Origin: Cristatella mucedo
Taxonomy: Eukaryota > Bryozoa > Phylactolaemata > Cristatellidae
Assembly (NCBI GenBank): GCA_009760855.2
Contig: WPIO01000127.1
Coordinates: 1,102,501-1,166,500, forward strand
DNA: 64,000 nucleotides
Reading direction: 5' to 3'
The notes under the pieces were generated by a model that was not told the DNA's origin, did not search any database, and was given only the letters and a program-made list of their open reading frames with translations. Below, in pieces: positions 46,662 through 57,835 of the stretch. The translations under genes were made by a program, and so were the position numbers. Within the stretch, counting starts at the first letter, position 1. Every line of letters starts with the position of its first letter.

Positions 46662-47120
46662 GTCGGCAGCCCGCCGAAGCGCGCGGCAGTGGCACGGCTG
46701 CTGCGCCGAGGCCGCCGCCGCCGCTCAGCGAGTCGGCTCCGCAGGGCCTGCTCCGCTGCGATGGCGGCAGGCACGCGAGCAATTAGCGACAGAAAGCGAG
46801 CGAGCGAGCGAAATTAGCGGCGGGCGCCGGCAATGCTAAATAAAGCCACGAACTAACCCGCGAACAGCAATTTTCGATCTCGGCGTCCGCGCAAGCGGAG
46901 GCATATCGCCTTACGCCGCCCTCCCTCTACCGCGCCAAAGCCGGCGCTCGGGCGCCCGCCATGACCGAGCAGCCGCCGACCGACGCGCGCTGGCGGCTCG
47001 CTCACGCCTGCGCGGCAGGCCTCGCCCTATGATGCGGCCGCGGAGGTCTCAGGTCCTTGGACAGGACCTCTTTTCACCGCACTTCTCGGTCCTGGACATT
47101 TCGGCATTGGCCGCGGACGT
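46662..47120 (-). promoter_or_regulatory. CpG-rich 5' region of the K2P gene
   Basis: Exon 1 and the ~450 bases upstream are strongly CpG-rich compared with the surroundings, as expected for a promoter-associated CpG island. No TATA box is evident. The exact start site cannot be seen. Confidence 0.5.
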
Positions 47121-47129
47121 CCTGATTGG

Positions 47130-48505
47130 GTTCCAGGAACGGCCGCTGTCCACCGCAATCCACTCTAAACTAAACGAAACCGACTGGAAATCGGTGGCGC
47201 GAAGTTCGAATTTCGACGCGATATTGCAATACACGGTCATTATAACGTACCCACAAAAATTTCACGTCATTGCGCTAATGAGTTCTAATGCTAATGGGCT
47301 GCTAAGACGCCGAGCCACTACCGCAATCCACCCGAATCTACCGCAGATTCAGCGACAGAGTCAGGGCAGGGGGCATTTGCCACCCCCTCCTATTGTGAGG
47401 CAGCAGCGTCCTGGGTATTGTTCTGTACATATAGAACCTGCTTAATACAGAGTCGTTTAATACAGGGTATGATACAGCCAAGAAGATCAGGTAGACATGT
47501 ATAGTATACAAATTTCAGATAACTTATTATCCTAAGACCCAGTCACGTGCGGGCTTAATGGCTGTGCCGATGACGCGGGCTGCGCTGGTCAGGTGACTGG
47601 TCAGGTGACGCGGGCTGCGCCAGGCGACCAGAGACGCTCCCCGCGCTTCTCGGCGAAGTCTGCGGTGTACGGGTTCGCCATATTGTACTCGCTCGTGCTG
47701 TTCACCGTGGGTCCGAAGAAGGACGCGATCTGGAATTGCTGTCAAGTACAGTACAAGCCGTCCAAGACGATCCGATCCAATCCAAGTCAAATCCGTCAAA
47801 AAAATTCAAGTCAAATCCGTCCAAGACGATCGGATTCGTCCAAGACGACCGACTACTGCACAGTCGTACTGCACGTGCGACGCTCACAATACCGAGGCTA
47901 CCATTGCCGCCGCCGCCGTTGGCTACCGTGGCTGAAATCCCCACACATCCTCGACTAGCGGGAGGTAGCCGACAAGGGCGTAGGCCTCGTATAGTCGTGG
48001 CTCCGGCGGCGGCAGTTCTTGTGGAGTGTCGTCGCGGAGACACAAGCGAGGGCTTGAGCGATTAACGAGACTCTCCGTTTATTAATCTCAACGCTTACAT
48101 ATAGGAGAGCTCGATCGATCGCTGCAGACGACAACAAATATAGCATGCATTAGTGGCCTGACGCTGTGCTGCGTCAATGGCTTAACTATTGGCCACAGGT
48201 GGGGCATGTAAATTAGTGTTAGGGCGCTGCTCTAATTATAACAGCAGAAGGCGAAGGAGCACACAGCAGCCTTTCCCCTGCCGAGTGGTCAGCCTCCTTC
48301 TAAACTCGCGAAAACGGTTCAAAACAACCTGCGAGAGGGTCATCGGGTTCACGAACGGATGATGGGCAAGTATTTGGTGAGCACTGTGACCAGTTTTGTC
48401 GAGGTGAGCGCTCCCGGTGAACAATGCAAGACTACTAATGAGCGCATCGTCAATGGCAACGGCGAGCTTCGTAGATGTAAGATGGCCGCCGCCAGCTGAG
48501 CGAGA
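47130..48505. other. Intergenic with short tandem repeats
   Basis: A short duplication of GACGCGGGCTGCGC-containing DNA is at 47,570-47,625. Repeated GTCCAAGACGA and TCAAATCCGTC words occur at 47,758-47,858. No gene is recognised. The 48,060-48,235 stretch (CTCTCCGTTTATTAATC...) could be part of a retrotransposon end, but no partner repeat is in view. Confidence 0.4.
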
Positions 48506-48509
48506 ATGT

Positions 48510-48640
48510 ACAATGCATTTGCATAGCTGCCTAAGAGAACTTGATCTATTCAAGCTTTTCACAGGTGCCACACGGGGCTAGAGCCTACGACCTCAGGCCA
48601 GACCTTGGTCGGAGCAAGCACATTAGCCTTAACCTGTGTT
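48510..48640 (-). mobile_element. tRNA-derived SINE, minus strand
   Basis: The left end, read on the minus strand, is a degraded tail hairpin (GAATAGATCAAGTTCTCTTAG). The B-box (GTAGGCTCTAGCCCC), GACCAAGGTCTGGCCTGAGG and the A-box (AATGTGCTTGC) follow. Same type as 14,405 and 16,234. Confidence 0.65.
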
Positions 48641-49373
48641 AGGCAGGAATACCACATCTAAGTTGGCCCGTGCATTTATGACATTCCATCTTGACTTCTG
48701 CAACACAACTCACTGCTTGCCGGTCTACCGGCCTGTGCAATCAGGCGCTTACAGCTGGTGCAAAACTCTGCAGCTAGGCTTATTTGTCGTGAGCTTCGCA
48801 ATTGCCACTTCTCACCGATCTGCATAGCTATCAGTCAAGCAAAGCATCGACTTCAAGTTCTTGTCACTCACTTTCAGGTCCCTTCATTCTTTGGCACCAG
48901 CCTACCTATCAAATCTACTCCCTCACCAGGCAAACCTTCGTACCATCTGCTTTTTGGTATCTAACATTTACCTACACCTCGTACAAACCTCAAATCTCCT
49001 TTAGAGATTGTGACTTTAGTTTGCATGCTCCTAAAGCTTGGAACCTTTTCCCGACTTGCGTTACAACATCCCCTGACATGACCACGTTTAAAAAGAAATT
49101 GAAAACGCACCTATTTACGACACTATTTGGAGGGTTTCAGTGATTATTCCTTTATGTGCTCATGCGTGCTGACACGGTGCATGCTGCCACTAACCGCACT
49201 TGCATGCTGACCCTATGCATGTTACCCCTACCATGTTATTCTTGTTGTTTATTGAGCATGTCACTACTAACCATTCAATCGTGCTTCCTGTGCAGCAAAT
49301 GTAAAGTGCCTAGAAAGAAAGTGAGTTCTCTAAGGGCGTTTTATCAAGTGTGTTATTATTATTATTATAACCA
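48640..49373 (+). mobile_element. LINE-A 3' part, plus strand
   Basis: Worn C-terminus: NTTSKLARAFMTFHLDFCN, then LVQNSAARLICRELRNCHF, SLHSLAPAYLSNLLPHQA-like remnants and HAPKAWNLFPTCVTTS. A complete 3' UTR, a hairpin (AAAGTGCC/GGCGTTTT) and (ATT)n follow. There are several frame breaks. Confidence 0.75.
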
Positions 49374-49794
49374 CTGAGCAAATACAAGCGTTTCCGGCGC
49401 GTCCGACCTTCTCCTATTTGAAGTCCTCAAGAACCCGAGCGGAGCAAATGGCTGCGAGCGAAACCGCAAATCCAGCCAGTTCGTGCGCAGCTGGCAGCTC
49501 GTGCCAGGCTAGGCACGAGCAAGTTCGAGGCCATTGGGACGGCCTTCATCTTCACTGGCTCAAGCATCTCGAGCGCGACACATGAGTGACAGCCGGGTCG
49601 ACGCGTTCACCCACGTGACCGTCGACTCGCCGTGGCAAAAGGGCCCGCGGCGTCGACAGGCCGGTCGATCATGAGGACGAGCGAGACGTGAAAAATACAT
49701 CCAAGTTCAATTTCATCGAGGTTAGTGTGGACCTGCGCATATCGACGACAGCGATCTGTTCCGGTAGGAGCCGGACGTCCCGGTAATTCAGTTA

Positions 49795-50870
49795 TGTAAT
49801 GTATCTCCGTCTGTAACGGCACACAGCCACAAAGACTATGTGGGTGTTGCTCAGGAGTATTTTGTTTAGAGCACTCACAGCCTAACCAGATTTCGGTGCG
49901 CATTCGGTGGCCAACAGACTTCATCTCGTGCAACAAAGAGAAAGTGGAAAGCTTAGCAGAGTCAGTCAGGAGAGCAGTTGAGGTAGTGAGTAGCCTGGAA
50001 GTAGCAGCTCAAGACCGCTGAAAAAGATGTGCCATAGTCGGAAGCAATAGAGTAGTTGTCGTTGCGTAAGACTTGTGGAAGCGAGTTCCACAGTCGAGGA
50101 CCTGTAGAGCTAAAGCTTCTGTCGCCAACTGTCTTTAAGCGGACGAATGGAACAGCTAATTTATTGTCCTCACAGGACCTGAGGGCACGAGGAGGCTGAA
50201 ACTGAGGCAGCAATTAAGCTAGGTTTGGAAGAGCCAAGCCGTGGCGGGCCTTGTGGATCAGTGTAAGAACTTTGCTCTGCATCCGTTGATCAACCGGCAG
50301 CCATCATAGCTCTCTTAGCTATGGAGACACGTGGGAAAACCTCTGGTACTTGAAAACTACCCTTGCAGCCATATTCATAGCCAGCTGCCGTGGCTTACTT
50401 GCTTTTTTGGTAGCCCAGCCAAAAGGGATTTGTAATAATCAAGCCGAGAAAGAACTAAAGAGCTATTTAAATTTTTTACAACCCACTGTGGAAGACAGCT
50501 CTTAATCTTAGACGGGGATCGGATGTGATAGCTAGCTGTAGAAGCAGTCTTCTGAATGAAGCTTTAAAAATTGAGGCAGCTGTCAAAAACGACACTCACA
50601 TTTTGAGCACGTGGTGATGGTCGCACAACAGCATCACCTATTAGAAGAGCAAAGCCTTTTAATCCAGCCACACGCTTAAGGTGTCCTATGAGCAGCAGTC
50701 CAGTTTTATCGTCATCTAGTTTCAAGAAGTTTTCCGACATTCAGGATCGAATGTCGGCAAGGCAAGCATTCAGTTTATCAGCTGCTGCAGCAGATGGTTT
50801 GAATGACAAATGCAGCTGAGTATCGTCAGCCTAAAAGTGACATCTTATTCCATGGGCCACAATTACTTTT
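49795..50870 (-). mobile_element. LINE-B, minus strand, longest copy
   Basis: The 3' end starts at 49,795 (GTAATGTATCTCCGTCTGTAA on the + strand). The C-terminus [37 protein letters not shown] is at 49,962-50,213. Further upstream on the minus strand come a LIGHLKRVAGLKGFALLIGD-like segment and an ADDTQLHLSFKPSAAA box at 50,780-50,830, the RT catalytic motif. This shows LINE-B is a CR1/L2-like element distinct from LINE-A. Many stops. Confidence 0.7.
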
Positions 50871-51179
50871 CTCAGAGAGGACGTGCAGTTTGAATAAACG
50901 AACGACACATATCGAGAGAAATAGATATACCGCGACGCGCACGATAATTTTTGTAAGGATTTGCGTGGTTATATTGGCAATGAGCGTCATGCATGCATAC
51001 GTTGTATAATCCATGACCGGATCAGAAAAATTGCCTTATACGGAATAGTAGTCCTGGGCCGCCCTTGTTCCCAAGCCCCCCTCCGACCTCGACATCAAAA
51101 TGAAATTTCGTCTTAATTTCACTCGATGAGCAGCGTCCGAGTCTAATAGACACTTGTATTTGTACAATAATTGTATCGA

Positions 51180-51270
51180 ATGCTTACAGAAATAATAAAG
51201 AATCGTCCACTGCAGGACTCAAACCTACGATCCGGGTATTCTCTTGCTCTGCTGATTATATGAGGTTTAT
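51180..51270 (-). mobile_element. Possible SINE remnant
   Basis: An AATAATAAAG tail followed on the minus strand by a B-box-like GTAGGTTTGAGTCC. The A-box part is unclear. Confidence 0.35.
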
Positions 51271-51307
51271 TATAAGGCAGCTCACAGCAGAGCGAGTGGC
51301 ATAATAA

Positions 51308-51548
51308 AATAATAATAATACTTTTGATAAAGCACCCTCGGAGAACTCAATCTCTTTCTAGGCACTTAACATTTGCTGCAAAGGAAATGTGCTCAAATGG
51401 CAACAAGCGAAACATGGGGGTTAGAGGTGATATGCTCAGGGTCTGCATGCAAATATAGTTAGCGGCAGCAAGCACAGTTTTAGCAGGAAAAATTTCACAA
51501 AGGAAGAATCGTATGGACCCACTAAATGCTGTGAAAAATAGATGCCTT
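51308..51548 (-). mobile_element. LINE-A 3' tail, minus strand
   Basis: (AAT)n, the hairpin (minus-strand arms AAGTGCC/GGTGCTT, held by G-U pairs in RNA), the full 3' UTR and a few codons of the ORF end. Confidence 0.75.
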
Positions 51549-51549
51549 T

Positions 51550-52160
51550 TTTAAATAGATGCATTCGGAAACAGTCAAATATGCGGCTGGCCGCCACGAC
51601 GGATTTTCCGCTCATTCCGCGTATGCTCGCTCGCTGGCACATATCGTTGGCCTCACGCAACTTTTGATCTGCAACTGTTCACTACCCATGTTGTTATTTC
51701 ACAAGGAAAATACTAATGCGAACGAGCAGAGGCGAGCTCTCACGGGGTACGCCTGCGTACTCTGCCTCTGCGCATGCGTACGTTGCATGACGTGATATAC
51801 CACGGTCCTCCTAACAACTCGCTCCTGGCACGGTTGCCAGGCGGCCAGCAAGTGGTGGCAGATCGTCGCAGTAGCGCGTGCCGTCAGGCTCTTCTTCGCT
51901 CGTGCAGCCTTGGCTACGAACTGGCCACGTGACACGGGCTCCCGCGGTCGACTGCGTAACCTCTGCTCGAACTTGACTCAGCATACCAGCGCTTCCAACG
52001 GGCAAGGCAACACCAGGCGTCTGATCAGCGGCGAAGACGTGCACAATTCGCCATGAAGCATTTAGCCTCAAATCTGAGAAGATCGGTCACGGCGCTCCCA
52101 AGACACTCCGCAATTTGGCTGATCCTTGCAGCGTGCAGCTCGCCGGTCCCGACAACTTTT
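51550..52160. other. No recognisable gene
   Basis: Nothing recognised on either strand. Confidence 0.4.
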
Positions 52161-52678
52161 TTGTTGTATGTATTGCTGACATCCGCACATGGGTGGCAGC
52201 AAACTTTCTCAAATTAAATTACTATAAAAACAACGAACTAGTTACGGGCAAACCAGTAAGTTCCAGTAGTGTACTTTGTAGTGTAGTGTACTCCAGTAGT
52301 TCCAGTAGTGTACTCCAGTAGTGTACTTTACTGTAGTACTTTGCTTGTAAGTTCCAGTCTGGCTTTAGAGCTAATCACTCCACAGAGTCAGCATTGCTTC
52401 GGGTATACAACGACCTACTTAGGAATGCAGACATGGGTAGAGTGTCTCTGCTTGTTTTGCTTGATCTTTCGGCAGCTTTTGATACCATCGATCACAAAGT
52501 TCTTCTAGAGCGCCTCTCATCTCGCCTGGGCATCACTGGCACTGCTCTGCAGTGGTTCAGGTCCTATCTCAGTGGGAGACTCCAGAGTATTGACGTGAAT
52601 GGACAAAGATCATGTGAAGTACCTCTGAAATATGGAGTACCTCAGGGCTCAGTGCTAGGTCCGGTTCTTTTCACGGTT
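52160..52678 (+). mobile_element. LINE-A RT fragments, plus strand, cut by the viral element
   Basis: Two pieces. A short one at 52,165-52,255 reads ADIRTWVAANFLKLNYYKNN. After a ~90-base GTAGTGTACTCCA-type repeat, a well-preserved one (52,345-52,678) reads [40 protein letters not shown] and [16 protein letters not shown]. The ORF stops exactly at TTCACGGTT (52,678), where other copies continue TATACTC, so this is the insertion point of the following element. Confidence 0.8.
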
Positions 52679-52915
52679 AGTAGTTATTTTTTGAACGTTA
52701 TAGAGCCTAGGGCTCAGCCTCGACCCTCAATCTCGCACAGCTCGATCGAGTGTCTTCGTCTGAGACCACTAGTCACCATAACTTTCAAAACCCAACTACT
52801 CGCTCAACACTAGACTCGCTGTCGCTCGGCATAGTGTTTTCGCCTACTTCGTTGTTTATCCTATCGCACTCTAACATAATAAAATTTGATTTAAAGAAAA
52901 AAATGTATATAGTAT
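52679..52915. repeat. Putative left terminal region of the viral element
   Basis: The region from the LINE break to the first viral ORF has host-like base composition, then shifts to AT at about 52,865. It contains a small hairpin GAGCC-TAG-GGCTC at about 52,705. It would be the left terminal inverted repeat, but the matching right end is outside the window. Confidence 0.45.
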
Positions 52916-52920
52916 AAGAT

Positions 52921-55900
52921 ATGTCTAACAATGATTATGTTATGCGACGTGAGGGTGAAAATTTTAGCGATCACGCTAGACGTGTTAGAGAAGAAGTACG
53001 AAAAAGAACAGGGCTTTTGCCTAAGTATCCATTTTCAAAGGCTAGTTTAGATAAAATGATATCTAGCTTGCAAGTAATTCCAAATAAAAAAGTAGAAATT
53101 CCTCTCAAAAGTAAAGAAGTAAATAATATACAATGGTCATTTGAGATAGAATCAAGAAGATTAATGAGAATTGAGGAGAATGGTTGGTTTTTAGGTAAAA
53201 CTTCATCTGACGGTAAGTTTATGGACTATGAGTATGTTGGTTTAGATAGAAGTGAAATAGACTTTGATAAAATTTATGATAGAACTGCCGATGGGCTTAT
53301 TAGAGTTATAAGGGACATACTTAAGAAATAGAAGTGAAATAGACTTTGATAAAATTTATGATAGAACTGCCGATGGGCTTATTAGAGTTATAAGGGACAT
53401 ACTTAAGAACAAGAAAGATTTAAAAATGACAATGATTGTATCTCCAATTCTAGAATCAGAAAACGGAGCTTTCTGCTATCAGCCATTTTCTGGTAAACCT
53501 AATGTAAAGATAAATAGGTCTAGTAATATTGAGTCTATTCTTAAAATGCAGTTCGCTTCTTTTAAGGAGAGGATTGAAGAATGGCTAGAGAAAGGATCTA
53601 GTTGGAGTCTGGCTGCAATTAATGCTTTATATGCAAAGTTTACTCATTTTAGACATTGTTTTGGAGGGAGTTATTTACCTATGCCTAAAGGATTAGAGAA
53701 AAAGAGGTCAACCTTGAATATAAAGAATGAATCAGATAACTGTTGCGCATTGTGGTGCGTATTAAGATTTCTTCATTCTAGAGATAATCATCCAGAGTCA
53801 ATTGCAGACCTTAATAAGATACTTTTTGAAAATTATAATCATCTTATTCTTACTTTGACAAACTTGTTTAATGTAAGACCTGGATATTCTCAAGCGTTAA
53901 GTATTTCAGATATACCTATTTTAGCAAAACTGTTTGACATTACAATAAATGTTTATGAGTATTGCAGCAAAGATTTAAGCCCACTTCTTATAGTTGATGA
54001 GGAAAATGAAAAACACTTAGATCTTCTTTTATACAGCAGTGAAGATAAGACAGTCTCTCATTATGTAATCACTAAGAATTGTAATGGACTTTGCAGAAGC
54101 TCAAAGGGATTTGGCACTCAACTAACTTGTAAGATATGTATCTGTAGATTTTATTCTCAAGATAAACTTGCACAACATATTGATGCGTGTAAGAAAGGAA
54201 ACGATGGCAGGTCTAGAATAAAAATGCCTGAGGAAGGAGAAAAGTGCTACTTTAAGGAATACTCAAAAACATTATGGTGTCCATTTGTTGCTTATGCAGA
54301 CTTTGAATGTTTGCTTAGTGATGTAAGAAAGACTGATAAGGAAGATGGTAGTATCCCAAAAGGTTCTTTTCAAAAACACATCCCATATTCGAGCGCCTGT
54401 ACAATTATAGACTACGAAGGAAAAAGAAGAAGTTTTAAATTACTTAAGGGACCAAATAATGTAAGAGAGTTAGTACAGAATTTACTAAAGGAAGTAGATT
54501 CAATAAAAAAAGAGTTGAGAGAGATTCTTCCTAAGTATAAGAAATATAATTGCGAGACTATGACTAGTGAAGAGAAAAAAAGAATACAATTCAGCAACTG
54601 TCTGTTATATTTGCAATTTAGAATTAAAAGATGATAAGGTTCTACATCTCTGTCATCTTACTGGCAAATACAGAGGTGCTGCACACAACGAGTGTAATCT
54701 TAATGTTAGTATTAATCCAGAAAAATTTAAGCTTCCTGTATTTACACATAATCTAAAAGGATATGATTCACATTTGTTAGTTCAAGAGTTTCATGGTCAA
54801 AAACTTTAAAAAAGTGTAATTGCAAATAATATGGAAAAATATATAAACATTGAAATTGGAGCTCTTAGTTTTAGAGATTCACTTCAGCTGATGAATAAAG
54901 GACTGTCAGATTTAGTTAATAATGTTGTTAAGTCGGAGAAACCTCTAACATATACTAGAGGAAAGTTTTCTATGCTTAGCGATAAAGAATTTGAATTATT
55001 ATCTGAAAAGGGAGTTCTTCCTTATGAATATCTTGATTCTTTTTCAAAGTTAGAAGATAAAAGTTTGCCTCCAATGAAATGTTTTTATAGTACATTAAAT
55101 GATAGCAATATTGGAGAAAAGGATTATGAAAGAGCACAAGAAGTGTGGAAATTAATGAAGAAGATCGACCCACTCACTGACGATACGTTAGAAAAATATA
55201 GCGATATCTATTTAAAAATGGATGTTTTTCAACTAGCCGATGTTTTTCAACATTTTAGGCATCTCTCAAAAAGAATTGACGGTCTGGATCCTGCCAATTT
55301 TTTTACTGCTCCTGGTTTAACTTGGTGTGCAGGTTTAAGATTTTCAAAAGTTAGATTAGATTTATTATCAAACTTTGAAGACTTCAATTTCTTTGAGAGT
55401 GCAATCAGAGGAGGTATAACGCAAGCATCTTGCAGGCATGTTAAGGCTAACAACCAAATGGCATCTAATTATGATAGCACAAAGAAGAAGAGTTGGCTAC
55501 TCTATGTTGATGCAAATTCACTTTATGCAACAGCGATGACTCAATTCCTACCAACAAGTAATTTAAGTTTTTAGATGAGAAGCAGATTAAGTCATTTACA
55601 AACAAAAAAATATTAGGAATAAAAGAAAATTAAAATACTGGCTATGCTTTTGAGGTAGACATGCACTGCCCGAAGGATTTACATAATGTTTACTCTGATT
55701 ACTCTCTTTTACCTATTAAGAGAGAGGTTGCAAAATATGAGTATTCATCTTATCAAAACAAAACTCTAGCTAAAGATGATCACGAAAGTAAAGTTGAGAA
55801 GTTGATTCTTGATCTTAAACCAAGAGAGAAGTACATTATTTATTATAGAAATTTACAGTTTGCCTTAGAAAGAGGCTATATATTAACAAAGATACATAGA

Positions 55901-56988
55901 ATACTGAGTTTTTCACAAAGCAATTGGTTGAGTGGATACATTAAAAATAACATTGAGAGAAGAAAAGATGCAAAAGACGATTTTGAAAAAGAATATTATA
56001 AGTTAAAAAATAATGCATTCTTTGGAAAGACAATGGAAAATGTAAGAGAAAGAGTAAACATTGAGTTATTTGATTTAAAGTTTGACAAGGATGTTGAATC
56101 ATCAAATAAAAGAGTTATGAGTGCAAGATTTAAAGATTGAAGACTTTTCAACGTGGATCTTGTTGGAATAGAAACGACAAAGCCTGAAATTTATCTTAAC
56201 AAACCTATTTACTTAGGCTTTGCTATTCTTGAGATATCAAAATTAGTAATGCAAGCCTTTTATTATAATACAATGAAAGATAATTATGGAGATGCGCTTA
56301 CATTTACTTATACTGATACTGATTCTTTAGTTATGAAGATAAATACGGAGGATGTTTATAAGGACTTCGAGAATTATATAGATTATCTAGATCTATCTGG
56401 CTATCCAAAAAATCAAGAAGTGTGCAAATTAGAAGGATTTGAGCAGATGATGATAAAAAATAAAGGAAGCTTAGGAAAATTTAAGGATGAGATCTCAGAG
56501 AAATATACAATTGACTCAGAAACAAAAGATTTCATTAAAGATAAAAATGGAATTATGATAGAGAATTCTGTTGTACTAGATGAGGGAGTTTTCTTAAGAC
56601 CGAAATTATATTCTATGCAAATAGCAGTTTCAACAAATAATGGTATAGAAGTGAAGTCTTCAGCAAAGAAAGCTAAAGGTACAAAAAAGGATGTTGTAAA
56701 GAAATACTTATCGCATTCAGATTATTTAGGATGTCTTGAGACTGGCAAAGATGTTTATCGCAATCAATCGAGATTTCAAATTAGAAATCATCATATTTAT
56801 ACTATAACACAAACAAAAAAGCACTATCAGCTTTCGATTCAAAACGATACTGGTTGGATTGTGGAATCTGCAGTTATGCTTATGGACACTATAGAATTGC
56901 TGATTCATTAAGTAATAATCTAAATCCAGGACGATGTAATACTTGCAATGTTGGTAATATTAATATAGATGCCAAAACGAAAGATTGA
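52921..56988 (+). pseudogene. Protein-primed family B DNA polymerase, broken
   Basis: The gene encodes the viral replicase of Polinton/adintovirus-like elements. In order: N-terminal extension, a conserved Cys/His-rich domain (DNCCALWCVLRFLH, then a C2H2-like finger TCKICICRFYSQDKLAQHID), 3'-5' exonuclease motifs YADFE (54,293) and HNLKGYDSHLL (about 54,747), and YLKMDVFQLADVF (55,209). Polymerase motif A is YVDANSLYATAM (55,503), motif B NNAFFGKTMENVRER (56,009) and motif C YTDTDSL (56,309). A KGTKKD segment follows motif C. Breaks are an 82-bp tandem duplication (53,246-53,409), a frameshift near the A7 run at 54,575, TAA at 54,807, a frameshift near 55,560, TAA at 55,631, TGA at 56,138 and a frameshift near the A6 run at 56,815. 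The start at 52,921 follows a TATATAGTATAAG box; the frame before the duplication matches the frame after it once 82 bases are discounted. Confidence 0.9.
53246..53409. repeat. 82-bp perfect tandem duplication inside the polymerase gene
   Basis: Copies are 53,246-53,327 and 53,328-53,409 with no mismatch that I can see. Because 82 is not a multiple of three it shifts the frame and produces the stop at about 53,329. Perfect identity implies a recent event or an assembly error. Confidence 0.95.
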
Positions 56989-57136
56989 AGAAATCATTGG
57001 ACCTGAAGCAAAGATAAAAGTCGAGCATGATATTCGAGAAACAACAAAAGAGTTATATGAATTACAAATAGAAATGGAATATGACAGAGCAGAAGAGAAG
57101 TTAATTTTTGAGATGGCAGGAATAAATTTATATTAA
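56969..57136 (+). CDS. Small charged viral protein, 55 aa
   Basis: The ORF starts MPKRKIEEIIGPEAKIKVEH and is a predicted helical, highly charged protein. The ATG overlaps the end of a TAATATAG box, the recurrent start signal of this element, which supports it as a real gene. It overlaps the last codons of the polymerase reading frame. Function unknown. Confidence 0.6.
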   Translation: MPKRKIEEIIGPEAKIKVEHDIRETTKELYELQIEMEYDRAEEKLIFEMAGINLY

Positions 57137-57160
57137 TAAATAAAATTCATTATTATAGAA

Positions 57161-57310
57161 ATGGAAAATGCTGAATATGACTCCGACAGCGATGATCCGG
57201 ATTGCAATCCAGAATACGAAAGTGAATATGAAAGTGATGAATACTCAGATGCTAGCGAAGAAGATGAACCTAATGAATACAATTACGTAAATGAAGAAGA
57301 TGAACTATAA
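57161..57310 (+). CDS. Small acidic viral protein, 49 aa
   Basis: The ORF starts MENAEYDSDSDDPDCNPEYE and is almost wholly Asp/Glu/Ser/Tyr with no hydrophobic segment. It starts two bases after TATTATAGA. Such an acidic tail-like protein could bind basic proteins, but no family is recognised. Confidence 0.6.
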   Translation: MENAEYDSDSDDPDCNPEYESEYESDEYSDASEEDEPNEYNYVNEEDEL

Positions 57311-57332
57311 AAAAAATTTATATTTATATAGA

Positions 57333-57611
57333 ATGGATGTTTCTAGAATTCTGAGTTGCAAACAATCAAGAGATATGGCTCTAAAAATTTGTCTACAAAA
57401 GTTAAAGAGAGTAGATCAAAGAATTGTCAAGCATTCACTTGACAAACTTATTCCAGATTTGGATAGTTCATATATTAGTGTTCTAGTTGAGATTTGCGAT
57501 ACCTGCGATAAACTAATGGAATGTAGAAGTAAAATAAATGAAATGTTGACAGAAGCAGAAAAGAAATCAAAAACTCCAAAAACTAAACAGGGTGTGCAGA
57601 TTTTGAATTAA
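57333..57611 (+). CDS. Viral protein of unknown function, 92 aa
   Basis: The start is chosen at 57,333 (MDVSRILSCKQSRDMALKIC), directly after TATATAGA, rather than the in-frame ATG at 57,291, which lies inside the previous gene. Helical, with a Lys-rich C-terminus (EAEKKSKTPKTKQG). It is weakly similar in layout to the next ORF (helical, LTDKLI/HSLDKLI phrase), which might be a duplicate. Confidence 0.6.
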   Translation: MDVSRILSCKQSRDMALKICLQKLKRVDQRIVKHSLDKLIPDLDSSYISVLVEICDTCDKLMECRSKINEMLTEAEKKSKTPKTKQGVQILN

Positions 57612-57803
57612 ATGTTTTTCTTCATAGTATATATAGATCCAGAAATAACAAATTATAAAATTAGTAATGCAATTCAAGATATTAGTCAAGGTAGAAAATT
57701 AAAATTAACTGATAAACTTATTAAAATTATATTTGAAATGTGTACCCATGAAGATAAATATGAGGAACTTAAAATTAAAGCAAGAGAGTTAATAAAGAAT
57801 TAG
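57612..57803 (+). CDS. Viral protein of unknown function, 63 aa
   Basis: The ORF begins on the ATG directly following the previous stop codon (TAAATG), and a TATATAG box lies about 25 bases inside it. Either the ATG at 57,612 is used, or the gene normally started after that box and lost its ATG. Charged helical protein ending KIKARELIKN. Confidence 0.45.
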   Translation: MFFFIVYIDPEITNYKISNAIQDISQGRKLKLTDKLIKIIFEMCTHEDKYEELKIKARELIKN

Positions 57804-57835
57804 ATGTTTTGTATTTTTTTATAATAGTATAGGAA

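Noticed and set aside
48060-48240. Solo LTR of a retrovirus-like element
   Set aside because: No second copy, no TG...CA ends with target duplication and no primer-binding site could be identified.
53332-53425. A separate gene boundary between the 52,921 ORF and the main polymerase ORF
   Set aside because: The boundary is created by the 82-bp duplication; the frames agree when one unit is discounted.
52921-56988. Recoding or an alternative genetic code in the viral polymerase
   Set aside because: TAA and TGA both occur as breaks, and genes next to it end normally with TAA and TAG; frameshifts and a duplication are also present, so decay or sequencing error is simpler.
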